From the NCBI GenBank assembly GCA_963576725.1, contig OY755240.1, forward strand, positions 59,954,633 to 60,018,632: a stretch of DNA of 64,000 bases, read 5' to 3'. A program made the translations under genes and the position numbers. Under the pieces are notes generated by a model, which was not told the origin of the DNA, ran no database searches, and saw only the letters and a program-made list of their open reading frames with translations. Source of the stretch: Azorinus chamasolen. Taxonomy: Eukaryota > Mollusca > Bivalvia > Cardiida > Solecurtidae. Shown one piece after another: positions 1 to 11,205 of the stretch (the stretch's first letter is position 1; every line of letters starts with the position of its first letter).

Positions 1-14
1 TAATCTGGCCAATT

Positions 15-160
15 GTTGACCTTTATAAGCTATTGTCTCAACCATTTTAGATGGCTATGTATACAGAGTTTTTCATTTGTTTTTCACAAAAGATGCATTA
101 CTGCCATATCTCTTGATCAAACTACCTTCAACCAGCGAGTCAAAGGATGGAAGTATGCTA
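15..160. other. No feature seen
   Basis: AT-rich sequence without an open frame, palindrome or tandem repeat that I can support. Confidence 0.5.
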
Positions 161-555
161 AAACATGACTGATTAATTACTCATGTTGGGATAATCCATA
201 TTTTCATCAATAACTCATGTAAGGATGATGGCCCATTCTTGCATGAATAACATGTGTAAGGATGATCCATACTTACATCAATAATTTATGAAGGATAATC
301 CATTCTTTCATCAATTACTCATATACGATTTATTCATATTTGCATCAATAACTCAGTGTAAGGATGATCCATACTTTCAACAGTAAATCATGTTAGGATG
401 ATTCATACTTACAGCAATAACTCATGTAAGGATGATTCATACTTTCACTAATAACACATATTCGGATGATCAATTCTTGCATCAATAACTCATGTTAGGA
501 TATTCCATTCTTCCATTAATAACTCAATATAAAGATGATCCATACTTTCACTTTG
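160..555. repeat. Minisatellite, ~45-60 bp unit
   Basis: About eight diverged copies of a unit reading AACTCATGTAAGGATGATCC then ATACTTTCATCAAT. Unit length varies. Confidence 0.75.
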
Positions 556-1725
556 TTATAAGTATTTATTGGATTATTTGTTACAATATTTCATGGACAC
601 ATGAAGTTGTTGCCATGGCAGAAAGTGTAGAATCATATCTACATATTATATTATAAGCAAATAGAGCAGACCCTGATCAGATGGCTCCAATAGGAGCCAT
701 CTGATCTGGGTCTTCTCTGTTTGCAAGGTGTAGAAAGGCATACTTATGGAATAAAGGGTTAATGTAGATATGATACTGTGGACTAGTTCACTTGACACTT
801 AATTGGATCAGTTCTTTAACCCTTTACTCCATAAATACGCCTTTCTACGCCTTTGCAAACAGAGTAGACCCAGATAATGTATTTCTTACATGAATATTCA
901 ACTTGGAAAAGGTTAATCCTTACTCTATGAATATTCATGAAAGAGATATAACATCATGAAAGTTAATTAGATCAATTGGTATAATAGCACATAGACACAG
1001 GAATTTTCGGCCATAGCAAAAACTGTATAATCATACCTATAGTATATCATAGTCTACTCTGTGTGCAAAAGCGTAAAAATGCGTATTTATGGAGTAAAGG
1101 GTTAATGCTTTGATTGTAGCCGATAATGAAGACGCCCTGAATATGAAAGAAACATACATGTACATGTATTTCATTGATATTTTGTAAAGTTTTATGATTT
1201 GAATTGATATTTAACTATTTACCTGATAGATGTCTTTTAACGCTTTTGCCAACAGAGTAGACCCAGATCAGGTCAGATCCTGTAGGAGGTGTTTGATCAG
1301 GGTCTGCTCTGTTTGATTATGAAATAATATAGAAATGATGTCATGGTCAAAATTGCCTTGTTCATATAAATACCATCTCAAACATGTAGCTAATTAATAT
1401 TCATAGAGTAACTATTTATTACGTGAATATTTATCAGGTAAAAGGTTAAGAAATGTACCTACCCACCTATTAATGCAATAAAGCTTTGAATGATTTGTAT
1501 AGAGGATCTTAACCAATACACCTATCTGCACCTTTGCAAACAGAGTAGACCCAGATCAGACAGCTCCTGTAGAAGCCGTCTAATCAGGGTCTGCTCTGTT
1601 TGCGTATGAAATACTATGGATTTGATTCTACAGTTTCTCCTATGGCCTAAATTTCCTGTGTTCATGTTCCATTATAAAAAATAATCTGATTATTTACATG
1701 AATATTCATGGAGTAAAGGATTAAG
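555..1725. mobile_element. Cluster of family A MITEs and deletion derivatives
   Basis: At least four copies, ending near 762, 1103, 1449 and 1725. Each carries the hairpin GCAAACAGAG...CTCTGTTTGC and TTAACCCTTTACTCC-type ends, several without one arm. Two copies (812-1103) have lost most of the hairpin. Confidence 0.7.
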
Positions 1726-1862
1726 TAAGAGCTCATGCTTCAAGGGTTTTTTTATCAGTTGTTTTTGAAAGATGGATAATTCCAAGTAAATAATGAACAT
1801 GAATGCATGGTTCAATGTGCATTTACTTGCAAGGGTTTTACTACATTGAGTACAAGCTAGGT

Positions 1863-2112
1863 TTAACCCTTTCCCTGTTCTATGTTGATTTCAAATTCCA
1901 ATACGTACTGACTATTCCTGGACAAAATAGTTACAATAAAATATGGAAGGTGGAACATTTTAGCCATTTTAGAAAGTAAAGAAACAAATCTATCCAATTC
2001 CATTAGCAAACAGAGTAGACCCTGATCAGACGGCTCCAATAGGAGCCGTCTGATTTGGGTCTACTCTGTTTGCAGATGTGTAAAAACACGTTTATATGAG
2101 GGAAAGTGTTAA
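1863..2112. mobile_element. Family A MITE, complete
   Basis: TTAACCCTTTCCCTG at one end and GGGAAAGTGTTAA at the other, with the central hairpin GACGGCTCC...GGAGCCGTC. The bounding TTAA fits piggyBac-type target duplication. Confidence 0.8.
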
Positions 2113-2384
2113 CTGGATGGATGCATTTCCTATATAGATACCATGAATGAAATATGTTTTGTGGTTGCACAAAAAACTAGAACAAAATAGTTCAACTTCC
2201 CGACCTTATACTCCAAGGAAAACAAATAGAATTTTTATATAACTGTACTTCCATTATAAGTATCTTTCACTGTCAGAGACATAAATTAATTTTGAACAAA
2301 TAATGAATTACTAACAAATTTCATGATTTAGAGGAGGATGGGAGCTGATTTAACTTTGCTTTTCATCTGATTCTTGTAACAGAC

Positions 2385-2865
2385 GTCCAGATAAGATGCG
2401 TAAATTAAAACATTTTCAAGAATAACTCCTTTATTTCACATCCATACCCATTGTTGTTACCACTCTTTAGAATTGTCTCTCCAGGATGATACTAAAGTGT
2501 GGTCATAACATAGAATTAGGTGGAGAGATTATCAAGGATTTAGAAAAAATGGGCAGCGCTTCCTTGGGGATGCAGCTGTTCATAATCTGAGGGTCCAAGG
2601 GCTTCATTATTGCGTCAGTGATGCAGGATCCAACCCTGCCCCGTACCTCTTTGAATGAATCTACCCAAAAGGAGCATTTACTAGAGAAAAGGAAAATGTT
2701 AGAATTATGTAGTATTGAAACCATTGTGATAGATAGAGAATTTGCTCCTATGGAGCAAATGCTCTATTTATCACAATTATTTCAAGAAGTGACTATTACA
2801 GGGGCGTATCAAGGTGTTTTTATGGAGGAAAGGGTTAAAAATGAATTTATGGAGTAAAAAGTTAA
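2385..2865. mobile_element. Degraded family C and family B MITEs
   Basis: A half family C element (GTCCAGATAAGATGCG... to GTGGTCATAACATAG) is followed by a family B copy with its TTTGCTCC...GGAGCAAA hairpin. The short open frames here are MITE sequence. Confidence 0.6.
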
Positions 2866-2924
2866 TAAACTGATAAAAAAACTAAACGTAATATTTTATA
2901 TATAATATACTATTAGAACAGAAA

Positions 2925-3505
2925 ACAGGACATCCTCTTGTGGCCTTGTAGAGTTGCATACTGTTTGTCCCTCTGTCTGTCCATCTGTCAGCATAAAGCC
3001 TACAGTGCATGCAGTCGATAGTAACCTGGCGCCGTATCTTCTTGAAGCAAGCATCAGTTGACTAGTTCCCATCCTCTTGTGGTCTTGTAGAGTTACAGAC
3101 TGTTTGTCCCTCTGTCTGTCCATCTGTTAGTCTGCATGATAGCCTACAGTGCATGCAGTCGATAGTAGCCTAGTGCCGTTTCTTCTTGAAGCAAGCATCA
3201 GTTGATTTGTTTTCCCATCCTCTTGTGGTCTTGTAGAGCTACAGACTGTTTGTCCCTCTGTCTGTCCATCTGTCTGCATAAAGCCTACAGTGCATGCAGT
3301 CGATAGTAGCCTAGTGCCGTTTCTTCTTGAAGCAAGCATCAGTTGATTTGTTTTCCCATCCTCTTGTGGTCTTGTAGAGCTACAGACTGTTTGTCCCTCT
3401 GTCTGTCCATCTGTCTGCATGATAGCCTACAGTGTGTGCAGTCGATAGTAGCCTAGTGCCGTTTCTTCTTGAAGCAAACATCAGTTGATTTGTTTTCCCA
3501 GGTAT
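2925..3505. repeat. Tandem repeat, ~140 bp unit, four copies
   Basis: Units begin at about 2931, 3070, 3216 and 3357 with CATCCTCTTGTGG and include GTTTGTCCCTCTGTCTGTCC and GTGCATGCAGTCGATAG. The later units are more alike than the first. Minus-strand frames through it are chance openings. Confidence 0.85.
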
Positions 3506-3644
3506 CAATTTTTTCCAACTCTATTTTTGGAAATATCTTCAAAACAAAACTATGTAAGCCTAGTGCAGTCGTTCTCTTAGTTTGGCACCCGAACAACAGT
3601 TCAAGAGTAGATGGATGGTAGATAGATAGTGTATAAACCTTCTT

Positions 3645-3865
3645 TTAACCCATTCCCTCATAGGCTATTTTAGATCCAACCACTTTGAATAAATCTTTTG
3701 AAAAGGTGCATTAAATAGAAACATTTTAGAGTATTGTAGTTTGAAACCATTGTAATAAAAAGAGCATTTGCTCCTATAGGAGCAAATGCTCTATTTATCA
3801 CAATGGTTTCAAAAGGTGATTTTTACAGAGGCGTAGAAAGGCATATTTATGGAGGAAAGGGTTAA
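3645..3865. mobile_element. Family B MITE, complete
   Basis: TTAACCCATTCCCTC to GGAAAGGGTTAA, with the palindromic core GCTCCTATAGGAGC at 3770-3783 inside a roughly 60-bp hairpin. Confidence 0.85.
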
Positions 3866-3884
3866 TAATTCTATCTGCCTCCTT

Positions 3885-4030
3885 TAAACTATCAGCTGGT
3901 TAAAGTCTACCTCGTCCAGCAGTCTAGTGAGGTGTGAAGACATGGCCAGAAATATGACCTGTCTGCACTCAATACTTCCTTCATATCTATATACATGTAG
4001 TGATATTTTGGTGAATCCTTCATAGATAAT
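3885..4030 (-). pseudogene. Exon-like segment, copy 1 (decayed)
   Basis: The minus strand keeps CRQVIFLAMSSHLTRLLDEV but reaches an in-frame TAA after FNQLIV, and the upstream FEEN part is scrambled. It lies between a family B MITE and the 84-bp satellite. Confidence 0.35.
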
Positions 4031-4059
4031 GAACTTTTCATGAATTATGCTTCTTATTT

Positions 4060-6144
4060 TCTTTTGTTTACCTGGGTCAGATTTCTAATTTTGGAAGTCA
4101 GACTGTCAGCCTAGGTTTGTGCTACCTTCTGATTGACTTCCAAAATCTGTACAATTACTTCAAGACTGTAGATGAACAGCCAACCTTGATTCAATAAGTA
4201 TATCTGTTGTTTTTTAAGTCAGACTGTAAGTCTAGTGAAGTCATGCCCTCTGACTGACTGCCAAATAGAACAGTTCTTACCAAGATATAGATGGACAATG
4301 TTGAAGTCTTCCTTCAATAATGCTATCTGTTGTTTTTAAGTCAGGCAATAAGCCTAGTGTAGTCGCTCCCTCTGACTGACTGCCAAACAGAACCTCCCTG
4401 CAATAATGCTATCTTGTTCAGGCAATAAGGCTAGTTTAGTCGTTCCCTCTGACTGACTGCCAAACAGAAAATTCCTTCAATAATGCTATCTTGTTCAGGC
4501 AATAAGCCTAGTGTGGTCGTTCCCTCTGACTGACTGCCAAACAGAATCTTCCTGCAATAATGCTATCTTGTTCAGGCAGTAAGCCTAGTGTGGTCGTACC
4601 CTCTGACTGACTGCCAAACAGAATCTTCCTTCAATAATGCTATCTTGTTCAGGCAATAAGCCTAGTGTGGTCGTTCCCTCTGGCTGACTGCCAAACAGAA
4701 TCTTCCTGCAATAATGCTATCTTGTTCAGGCAGTAAGCCTAGTGTGGTCGTACCCTCTGACTGACTGCCAAACAGAATCTTCCTTCAATAATGCTATCTT
4801 GTTCAGGCAGTAAGCCTAGTGTGGTCGTACCCTCTAACTGACTGGCAAACAGAATCTTCCTGCAATAATGCTATCTTGTTCAGGCAGTACGCCAAGTGTG
4901 GTCGTTCCCTCTGACTGACTGCCAAATAGAATTTTCCTGCAATAATGCTATCTTGTTCAGGCAGTAAGCCTAGTGTGGTCGTTCCCTCTGACTGACTGCC
5001 AAACAGAACCTTCCTCCAATAATGCTATCTTGTTCAGGCAGTAAGCCTAGTGTGGTCGTACCCTCTAACTGACTGCCAAACAGAACCTTCCTCCAATATT
5101 GCTATCTTGTTCAAGCTAGGTTCCCACTGCCAATTAGATCAACTTGATCAAGCCCGATTAAATGATTGGGGACTGGTCTGGCTCGCTCGGCAGGAGTGAT
5201 CGGGGAGGTCTACCTTGGTCGGCATCGCTCGGACTCCCTACCCGAAGTTTTTGGACATGTCCAAAAAATTTGGGTAGAGATCGAGTAGCCAGGCACTCGA
5301 GAAGCTTCAGGATTTGATCGAGTAGAGAGTCGAATTGATTGGGAGACAATGGTGTAGAGATCTAGTGCGGTCAGGATGAAGTCATTTACCCCATCTGTAC
5401 GGATCATCTCGACCTTCTCCTCGAGTAATACCCGATCAACCAAAGTACGACCTTGACAATCTGGTTGGGTAGAGATCGTGCAAGGATTGTATCAGGGTCG
5501 AGATGATCAAGCAGAGATAAGAGTGGTTGTTGAATTGACGTCTGGGAGGAGTTGTGAATGATCATGAGGGGGTCGTGTATGATCAAGTGGAGGTTGAGAA
5601 GAACTCGTGTATATGCCTTAGGTCGAGATTGGTTGGAGAATTTGGGTGATCGGGATGATCGAGTTGATCTGATCGGCAGTGGGAACCTAGCTTCAGGCAA
5701 TAAGCCAAGTGTGGTCGTTCCCTCTGATTGACTGCCAAACAGAACCTTCCTTAAATAATGCTATCTTGTTCAGGCAATAAGCCTAGTGTGGTCGTTCCTT
5801 CTGATTGACTGCCAAACAGAACAGTTGTTACCAGGTAGATGGAGTATAGATAGACAATGTGTGAACTTTCCTTTAATAATGCTATTTGGTGTTTTTTAAG
5901 TCAGACTGTAAGCCTAGTGTAGTCGTGCCCTCCGACTGACTTCCAAACAGAACAGTTCTGGTTGATTGACTAGTATTAGCCTTCCTTCATTAATGCTTTC
6001 TGTTTATGTTTTAAGTCAGAATATTTAAGCCTAGTGTAGTTGTTCCTTCTGATTGGGTTCCAAAGGGAACGGTTGTTACCGTGTAGATGAACTGTGTCTG
6101 GACATCGTTTAAACCTTCCTTCAATACTGCTATCTGGTGTTGTT
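4060..6144. repeat. 84-bp satellite (interrupted at 5114-5692)
   Basis: A dozen or more units of CAATAATGCTATCTTGTTCA then GGCAGTAAGCCTAGTGTGGT and CTGACTGACTGCCAAACAG. Outer units (4060-4380, 5820-6140) are longer and more diverged and grade into the 130-bp satellite further right. Confidence 0.85.
5114..5692. mobile_element. Terminal-inverted-repeat element G in the satellite
   Basis: A perfect 18-bp inverted repeat, AGCTAGGTTCCCACTGCC, bounds 579 bp rich in GATC-containing words. TCA is duplicated at 5111-5113 and 5693-5695, and removing the element restores an ordinary satellite unit (TTGTTCAGGCAATAAG). A 3-bp duplication points to a PIF/Harbinger-like mechanism, though TCA is not its usual target. 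Confidence 0.75.
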
Positions 6145-6374
6145 TTAACCCATTACCTCATAGGCTATTTTCAGATAGAACTTCTTTGAATAAATCTACC
6201 GAAAAGGAGCATTAACTAGAGAAAAGATTTTTTTTAGAATTTTGTAGTTTGAAACCATTGTGATAAATAGAGCATTTGCTCCTATAGGAGCAAATGCTCT
6301 ATTTATCACAATGGTTTCACAAAGTGACCTTTACAGAGTCGTCAAAAGTCGTTCAATATGAGGGAATGGGTTAA
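6145..6374. mobile_element. Family B MITE, complete
   Basis: Bounded by TTAA; core GCTCCTATAGGAGC at 6278-6291. It is inserted between 84-bp and 130-bp satellite units. Confidence 0.85.
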
Positions 6375-6840
6375 GTCAGGCTGTAAGCCTAGTGTAGTCG
6401 TTCCTTCTGATTGGCTTTCAAACAGAACAGCTCTTAACAACAATTGTTGATGGACAGTGTGTAAGCCTTCCTTCAATAATGTACCTGCCTCCCGTCTCTT
6501 ACCATCAATTCGTTTAGTCCCACCTTGTCAAGCTGTCTAGTGAGGTGTAAGGGCACAGCAGGGAATATGACTTGTCTGCCCTCATCGTTTTCTTCAAACG
6601 TAATAATATTTTTATATTTATACTTCTTAGTTTTATGTTTTCTGCAGTTGTCACAGTTTTTAGATGGAGTCAGACAATGTGTAAGACTTCCTTCAATAAT
6701 ACTGTCTAGGTTTTTTAAAGTCTGGTGTAGTTGTTCCTTCTGACTGGCTTTCAAACAGAGCAGTTGTTAGCAGGTACTAGTAGATGACCTGTTGATGGAC
6801 AAGGTGTAAGCCTTCCTTCAATAGTACCGTCTAGATTTTT
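6374..6840. repeat. 130-bp satellite units flanking exon-like copy 2
   Basis: Units read AAGTCAGGCTGTAAGCC, CTCTGACTGGCTTTCAAACA and TGTGTAAGCCTTCCTTCAAT. The exon-like segment at 6480-6640 directly follows the CTTCAATAATG end of a unit. Confidence 0.7.
6480..6640 (-). pseudogene. Exon-like segment, copy 2 (best preserved)
   Basis: The minus strand reads IITFEENDEGRQVIFPAVPL, then HLTRQLDKVGLNELMVRDGRQ, and ends CAG|GTACAT, a plausible donor. Three other copies of this segment lie in the first 16 kb. The segment looks like an ancestral coding exon, but I do not recognise the protein and find no partner exons, so it may be a relic carried by the satellite. Confidence 0.4.
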
Positions 6841-8025
6841 ATGCCCCCAAAGGTGGGCATATAGTAATCGCATTGTCTGTCTTTCCGTCTGTCCGTCTGT
6901 CTGTCTGTCCGTCCGTCCGTCTGTCCGTCTGTCCTTCCATCCGTCCCAAATTCGTGTCCGGTCTGTAACTTCTTTATCTACCAATGGATTTCAATATAAC
7001 TTGCCACGAATGTTCACCAGACAGAGACGATGTGTCGCATTTAACTCCCTGGTCCATGGGTCAAAGGTCAAGGTCACAGGGTACAATTACTTTGTCACAC
7101 ATTTTGTGTCCGGTCTGTAACTTCTTCATCTATCAATGGATTTCAATATAACTTGGCACAAATGTTCACCACACAAAGACAATGTGTCGCGTTCAACTCC
7201 CAGGTCCATAGGTCAAAGTCACAGGGTACAATTACTTTGTCACAAATTTCGTGTCCGGTCTGTAACTTCTTTATCTATCAATGGATTTCAATATAACTTG
7301 CCACAAATGTTCACCACACAAAGACGATGTGTCGCTTTCAACTCCCTGGTCCATAGGTCAAAGGTCAAGGTCACAGGGTACAATTACTTTGTCACAAATT
7401 TCGTGTCCGGTCTGTAACTTATTTATCTATCAATTGATTTTAATATAACGTGCCACAAATGTTCACCAGACAGAGACGATGTGTCGCGTTGAACTCCCAG
7501 TTCCATGGGTCAAAGGTCAAGGTCACAGGGTAAAATAACTTCGTAACAAATTTGTGTCAGGTCTGTAACTTCTTTATCTATCAATGGATTTCAATATAAC
7601 TTGCCACAAATGTTCACCACACAAAGACGATGTGTCGCTTTCAGCTCCCTGGTCCATAGGTCAAAGGTCAAGGTGACAGGGTACAATTACTTTGTCACAA
7701 ATTTCGTGTCCGGTCTGTAACTTCTTAATATATCAATGGACTTCAATATGATTTGGCACAAATGTTCACCAGACAGAGACGATGTGTCGCTTTCAACTCC
7801 CTGGTCCATGGGTCAAAGGTCAAGGTCACAGAATACAATTACTTTGTCACAAATTTCGTGTCCGGTCTGTAACATTTTTATCTATCAATGGATTTCAAAG
7901 GAACCTGGCACAAATGTTCACCTTACAAAGACGATGTGTCAACTCCCTGGTCCATGGTTCAAATGTCAAGGTCACATGGTACAATTTTTGGGGGCATTTG
8001 TCACGCGACTGTGACATCTCTTGTT
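6841..8025 (+). mobile_element. HINE-like element K with internal tandem repeats
   Basis: The 5' end is a hairpin (ATGCCCCC...GTGGGCAT). A CTGTCCGT-type simple repeat follows, then about seven units of about 140 bp each starting near GTCCGGTCTGTAACTTC, then a 3' hairpin TGTCAC...GTGACA followed by TCTCTTGTT. It sits cleanly between a T-run and TAAG of the 130-bp satellite without target duplication. The architecture fits Helentron-associated non-autonomous elements. Confidence 0.6.
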
Positions 8026-8279
8026 TAAGTCATGCTGTAAGTCTGGTGTAGTTGTTCCCTCTGACTGGCTTTCAAACAGAACAGTTGTTAGCAGGTTGAT
8101 GAACTGTTGATGGACAATGATTGAGTAAGACTTCCTTCAATAGTACCATCTAGGTTTCATAAGTCAGGCTGTAAGTCTGGTGTAGTTTTTCCCTCTGACT
8201 GGCTTTCAAACAGAACAGTTGATGGTCAATGAATACAATGATTGAGTAAGACTTCATTCAATAGTACCGTCTAGGTTTT
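8026..8279. repeat. 130-bp satellite, two units
   Basis: It continues the array interrupted by element K, in the same orientation, with CTGACTGGCTTTCAAACAGA in each unit. Confidence 0.75.
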
Positions 8280-8889
8280 TTAACCCTTTCCCTGTTCTGT
8301 ATTTAGGTCAAATTTCAATACCTACTGAATATTCATTAACAAAATAGTTACAAAGAAATATAGAAGGTTGAACACTGTAGACATTTTAGAAAGCAAAGAA
8401 AAAGATGTACAGTGCTCCCTCTCTACAACGACACCCTTTGGGATACGAAGATTGTATGTGTTGTTCAGAGGGAGTTGTTATAGGGAGGGAAAATCAAACA
8501 TAATTAGCTTGTTTGCAGATCCCCAGATCAGGTATATTTCGAGAACTAAAACCGTTATGCCTCAATCAAACCCTATGTTGTGACCACTCTTTAGAATCGT
8601 CACAAGTGACGATTCTAAAGAGTGATCACAACATAGGGTTTGATGGAGGCATAAAGCAAATACGATGGAAAAAGTTGTTCCGGAGCCTTATTGTTTCGGA
8701 AACAGTGACATGCGTTGTTGTAAGGAGGGAATCGTTATAGAGAGGGTCGTTGTAGGGAGGGAGCACTGTATCAAATTCTATTAGTAAACAGAGCAGACCC
8801 TGATCAGACGGCTCCTCTGGAGCCGTCTGATCTGGGTCTACTCTGTTTGCAGATGCGTGAAAACACGTTTATATGAGGGAAAGGGTTAA
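8280..8889. mobile_element. Family A MITE split by an L element
   Basis: TTAA-bounded family A copy whose target site TGTATCAAATT is interrupted by the L element at 8410-8768. The hairpin arms lie to the right of the insertion. Confidence 0.8.
8410..8768. mobile_element. L-family MITE, 359 bp, nested
   Basis: Inverted ends CAGTGCTCCCTCTCTACAAC are flanked by TA on both sides. The inside holds a palindrome shared with family C (GACCACTCTTTAGAATCGTC). The empty site is known from the host MITE, so the TA duplication is exact. Confidence 0.85.
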
Positions 8890-9016
8890 GTCAGGCTGTA
8901 AGTCTGGTGTAGTTGTTCCCTCTGACTGGCTTTCAAACAGAACAGTTGTAAGCAGGTAGATGAACTGTTGATGAACAATGATTGAGTAAGACTTCTTTCA
9001 ATAGTACCTTCTAGGT
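8890..9016. repeat. 130-bp satellite, one unit
   Basis: One unit lies between the family A MITE and the 9-kb tandem element. Confidence 0.7.
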
Positions 9017-9911
9017 TTTTCCGTCTGTCTGTCCGTCCGCCTTGATAATTTCCAAAGTAGAAAAGCTATTGACTTCAAACTTCATATATAGAAAGATCAC
9101 ATTGACAGCAAGCGCAGTGCACAAGGTTTGTAACTCTGTCTTCAGTATTTTTGGAGTTATTTTTCAGTTTTCAGGAGGTTTTTTTCTAAACCTTTACAGA
9201 TATTGAAGTGATATGTGGTATGTGGCTTTATTATAAGGAGTTACAGATCAAGTTTGAATTTTGTTACGCGTCATTGATTTTTCAGGGAAATACAGTGATT
9301 TTACTTAGATTTTTTTCCGGAAATTCAGGTTTTCCGCAGTTTTTTTCTAAACTTTTACAGATATTGAAGTGGTATGTGGTATGTGGCTTAATTATAATGA
9401 GATACAGATCATGTTTGAATTTCGTTATGCTTCATTGATTTTTCACGGAGATTTTATGTAGAAATTTTCTAGAAATTCAGGTTTTCCCCAGTTTTTTCTA
9501 AACCCTTGCAGATATTGATGTGATATTTGGTATGTAGCTTTATAATGAGTTACAGATCAAGTTATGCTTCATTGATTTTTCACGGAAATACAGTGATTTT
9601 ACGTAGAAATTTTCAGGAAATTCAGGTTTTTCGAGTTTTTTCTAAACCCTTGCAGATATTGATGTGATATTTGGTATGTAGTTTTATAATGATGAGTTTC
9701 AGATCAAGTATGAATTTTGGTACACTAAATTGATTTTTAACGGAATAACAGCATTTTGACTTAGAGATATTGGGAAATTTTAGGCGTTTTTTTTTCTTCA
9801 GATTTTTATCTAAACTGTAGCAGATATTGTAGTGATTTATTTCTATAACCCCTATCTCTGTGTCAAATGTGCTAGTTGGGGTATTCATCACCTTTAGTGG
9901 TTGTCCTAGTT
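9017..9911. repeat. Dispersed element with ~150-bp tandem units
   Basis: It starts with a GTCTGTCCGTCC run, then about five units holding CTTTTACAGATATTGAAGTG and TTTCACGGAAATACAGTGAT. It is inserted between satellite units. Its plan (simple repeat, then tandem core) is like the HINE-like elements, but I see no CTCTTGTT end. Confidence 0.65.
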
Positions 9912-10683
9912 TAAGTCAGACTGTAAGTCTGGTGTAGTTGTTTCCTCTGACTGGCTTTCAAACAGAACAGTTGTTAGCAGGTAGATTAACTGTTGATGCC
10001 TTGATGGACAATGATTGAGTAAGACTTCCTTCAATAGTACCATCTAGGTTTTTTAAGTTGGACTGTAAGTCTGGTGTAGTTGTTCCCTCTGACTGGCTTT
10101 CAAACAGAACAGTTGTTAGCAGGTAGATGACCTGTTGATGGACAGTGTGTAAGACTTCCTTCAATAGTACCGTCTAGGTTTTTTAAGTTGGACTGTAAGT
10201 CTGGTGTAGTTGTTCCCTCTGACTGGCTTTCAAACAGAACAGTTGTTAGCAGGTAGATGACCTGTTGATGGACAGTGTGTAAGACTTCCTTCAATAGTAC
10301 CGTCTAGGTTTTTTAAGTCAGGCTGCAAGTCTGGCGTAGTTGTTCCCTCTGACTGGCTTCCAAACAGAACAGTTGTTAGCAGGTAGATGACCTGTTGATG
10401 GACAGTGTGTAAGACTTCCTTCAATAGTACCGTCTAGGTTTTTTAAGTCAGGCTGTAAGTCTGGTGTAGTTGTTCCCTCTGACTGGCTTCAAACAGAACA
10501 GTTGTTAGCAGGTAGATGAACTGTTGATGGACAATGATTGTGTAAGACTTCCTTCAATAGTACCATCTAGATTTTTAAAGTCAGACTGTAAGTCTGGTGT
10601 AGTTGTTCCCTCTGACTGGCTTTCAAACAGAACAGTTGTTATCAAGTAGATGACCTGTTGATGGATAGTGTTTAACCCTTCCT
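9912..10683. repeat. 130-bp satellite, six units
   Basis: The most regular part of the array: successive units are exactly 130 bp apart (for example 10103, 10233, 10363) and nearly identical. Minus-strand frames of 64 residues repeat here only because the unit lacks stops in one frame. Confidence 0.9.
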
Positions 10684-10940
10684 TTAACCCTTTACTCCAT
10701 GAATATTCATGTTAGAAATAATGACATCATGAATATTCATTCTTTTAAGTTTTATAATAGCACAAGGACACTGGATTTTTGGCCATGACAGAAACTATGG
10801 ACTCACATCTGTATTATATCATAAGCAAACAGAGCAGACCCTGATCAGATGGCTCCTACAGGAGCCATCTCATCTGGGTCTTCTCTGTCTGCAAATGCGT
10901 TTATGCGTTAAACACATTTATGCAGTAAATTATTGGTTAA
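10684..10940. mobile_element. Family A MITE
   Basis: TTAACCCTTTACTCCATG to a decayed TTGGTTAA end, with hairpin ATGGCTCCTACAGGAGCCAT. Confidence 0.8.
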
Positions 10941-11069
10941 TAATGCTGTCTGGGTTGGTTTTCGTCAGGCTGTAAGCCTGGTGTAGTTGCTCCCTCTGAC
11001 TGGCTTTCAAACAGAACAGTTCTTACACAGTAGATAGACTGTAGAATAACAATGTTTTATGCCTTCTTT

Positions 11070-11205
11070 CAGTAATGCTGTCTGCCTCCTGTCTTTTATC
11101 CTCAGTTATCAACAAGTCCCACCTTGTCCACCACAGCCAGAAATATGACTTGTCTACAGTTATTGTTCACTTGAAATATAGTGATGTTTTCTTATTTCCT
11201 ATTTC
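11070..11205 (-). pseudogene. Exon-like segment, copy 3 (decayed, internal deletion)
   Basis: The minus strand keeps NCRQVIFLAV and VDKVGLVDN, with the middle HLTRLLD part deleted and stops after DN. A HINE-like element (11212-13372) is inserted just beyond it. Confidence 0.35.

Noticed and set aside
2896..3420. Minus-strand frames rich in DGQTEGQTV
   Set aside because: They are chance openings in the 140-bp tandem repeat and its GTCTGTCC run.
3700..3850. Repeated palindromes considered as a CRISPR array or a terminator series
   Set aside because: The genome is eukaryotic, spacing is irregular, and the palindromes are centres of MITEs with defined ends.
9958..10424. Three nearly equal minus-strand frames (LDGTIEGSLTH type)
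   Set aside because: They are the same frame in successive 130-bp satellite units; 130 is not a multiple of three, so no continuous protein results.
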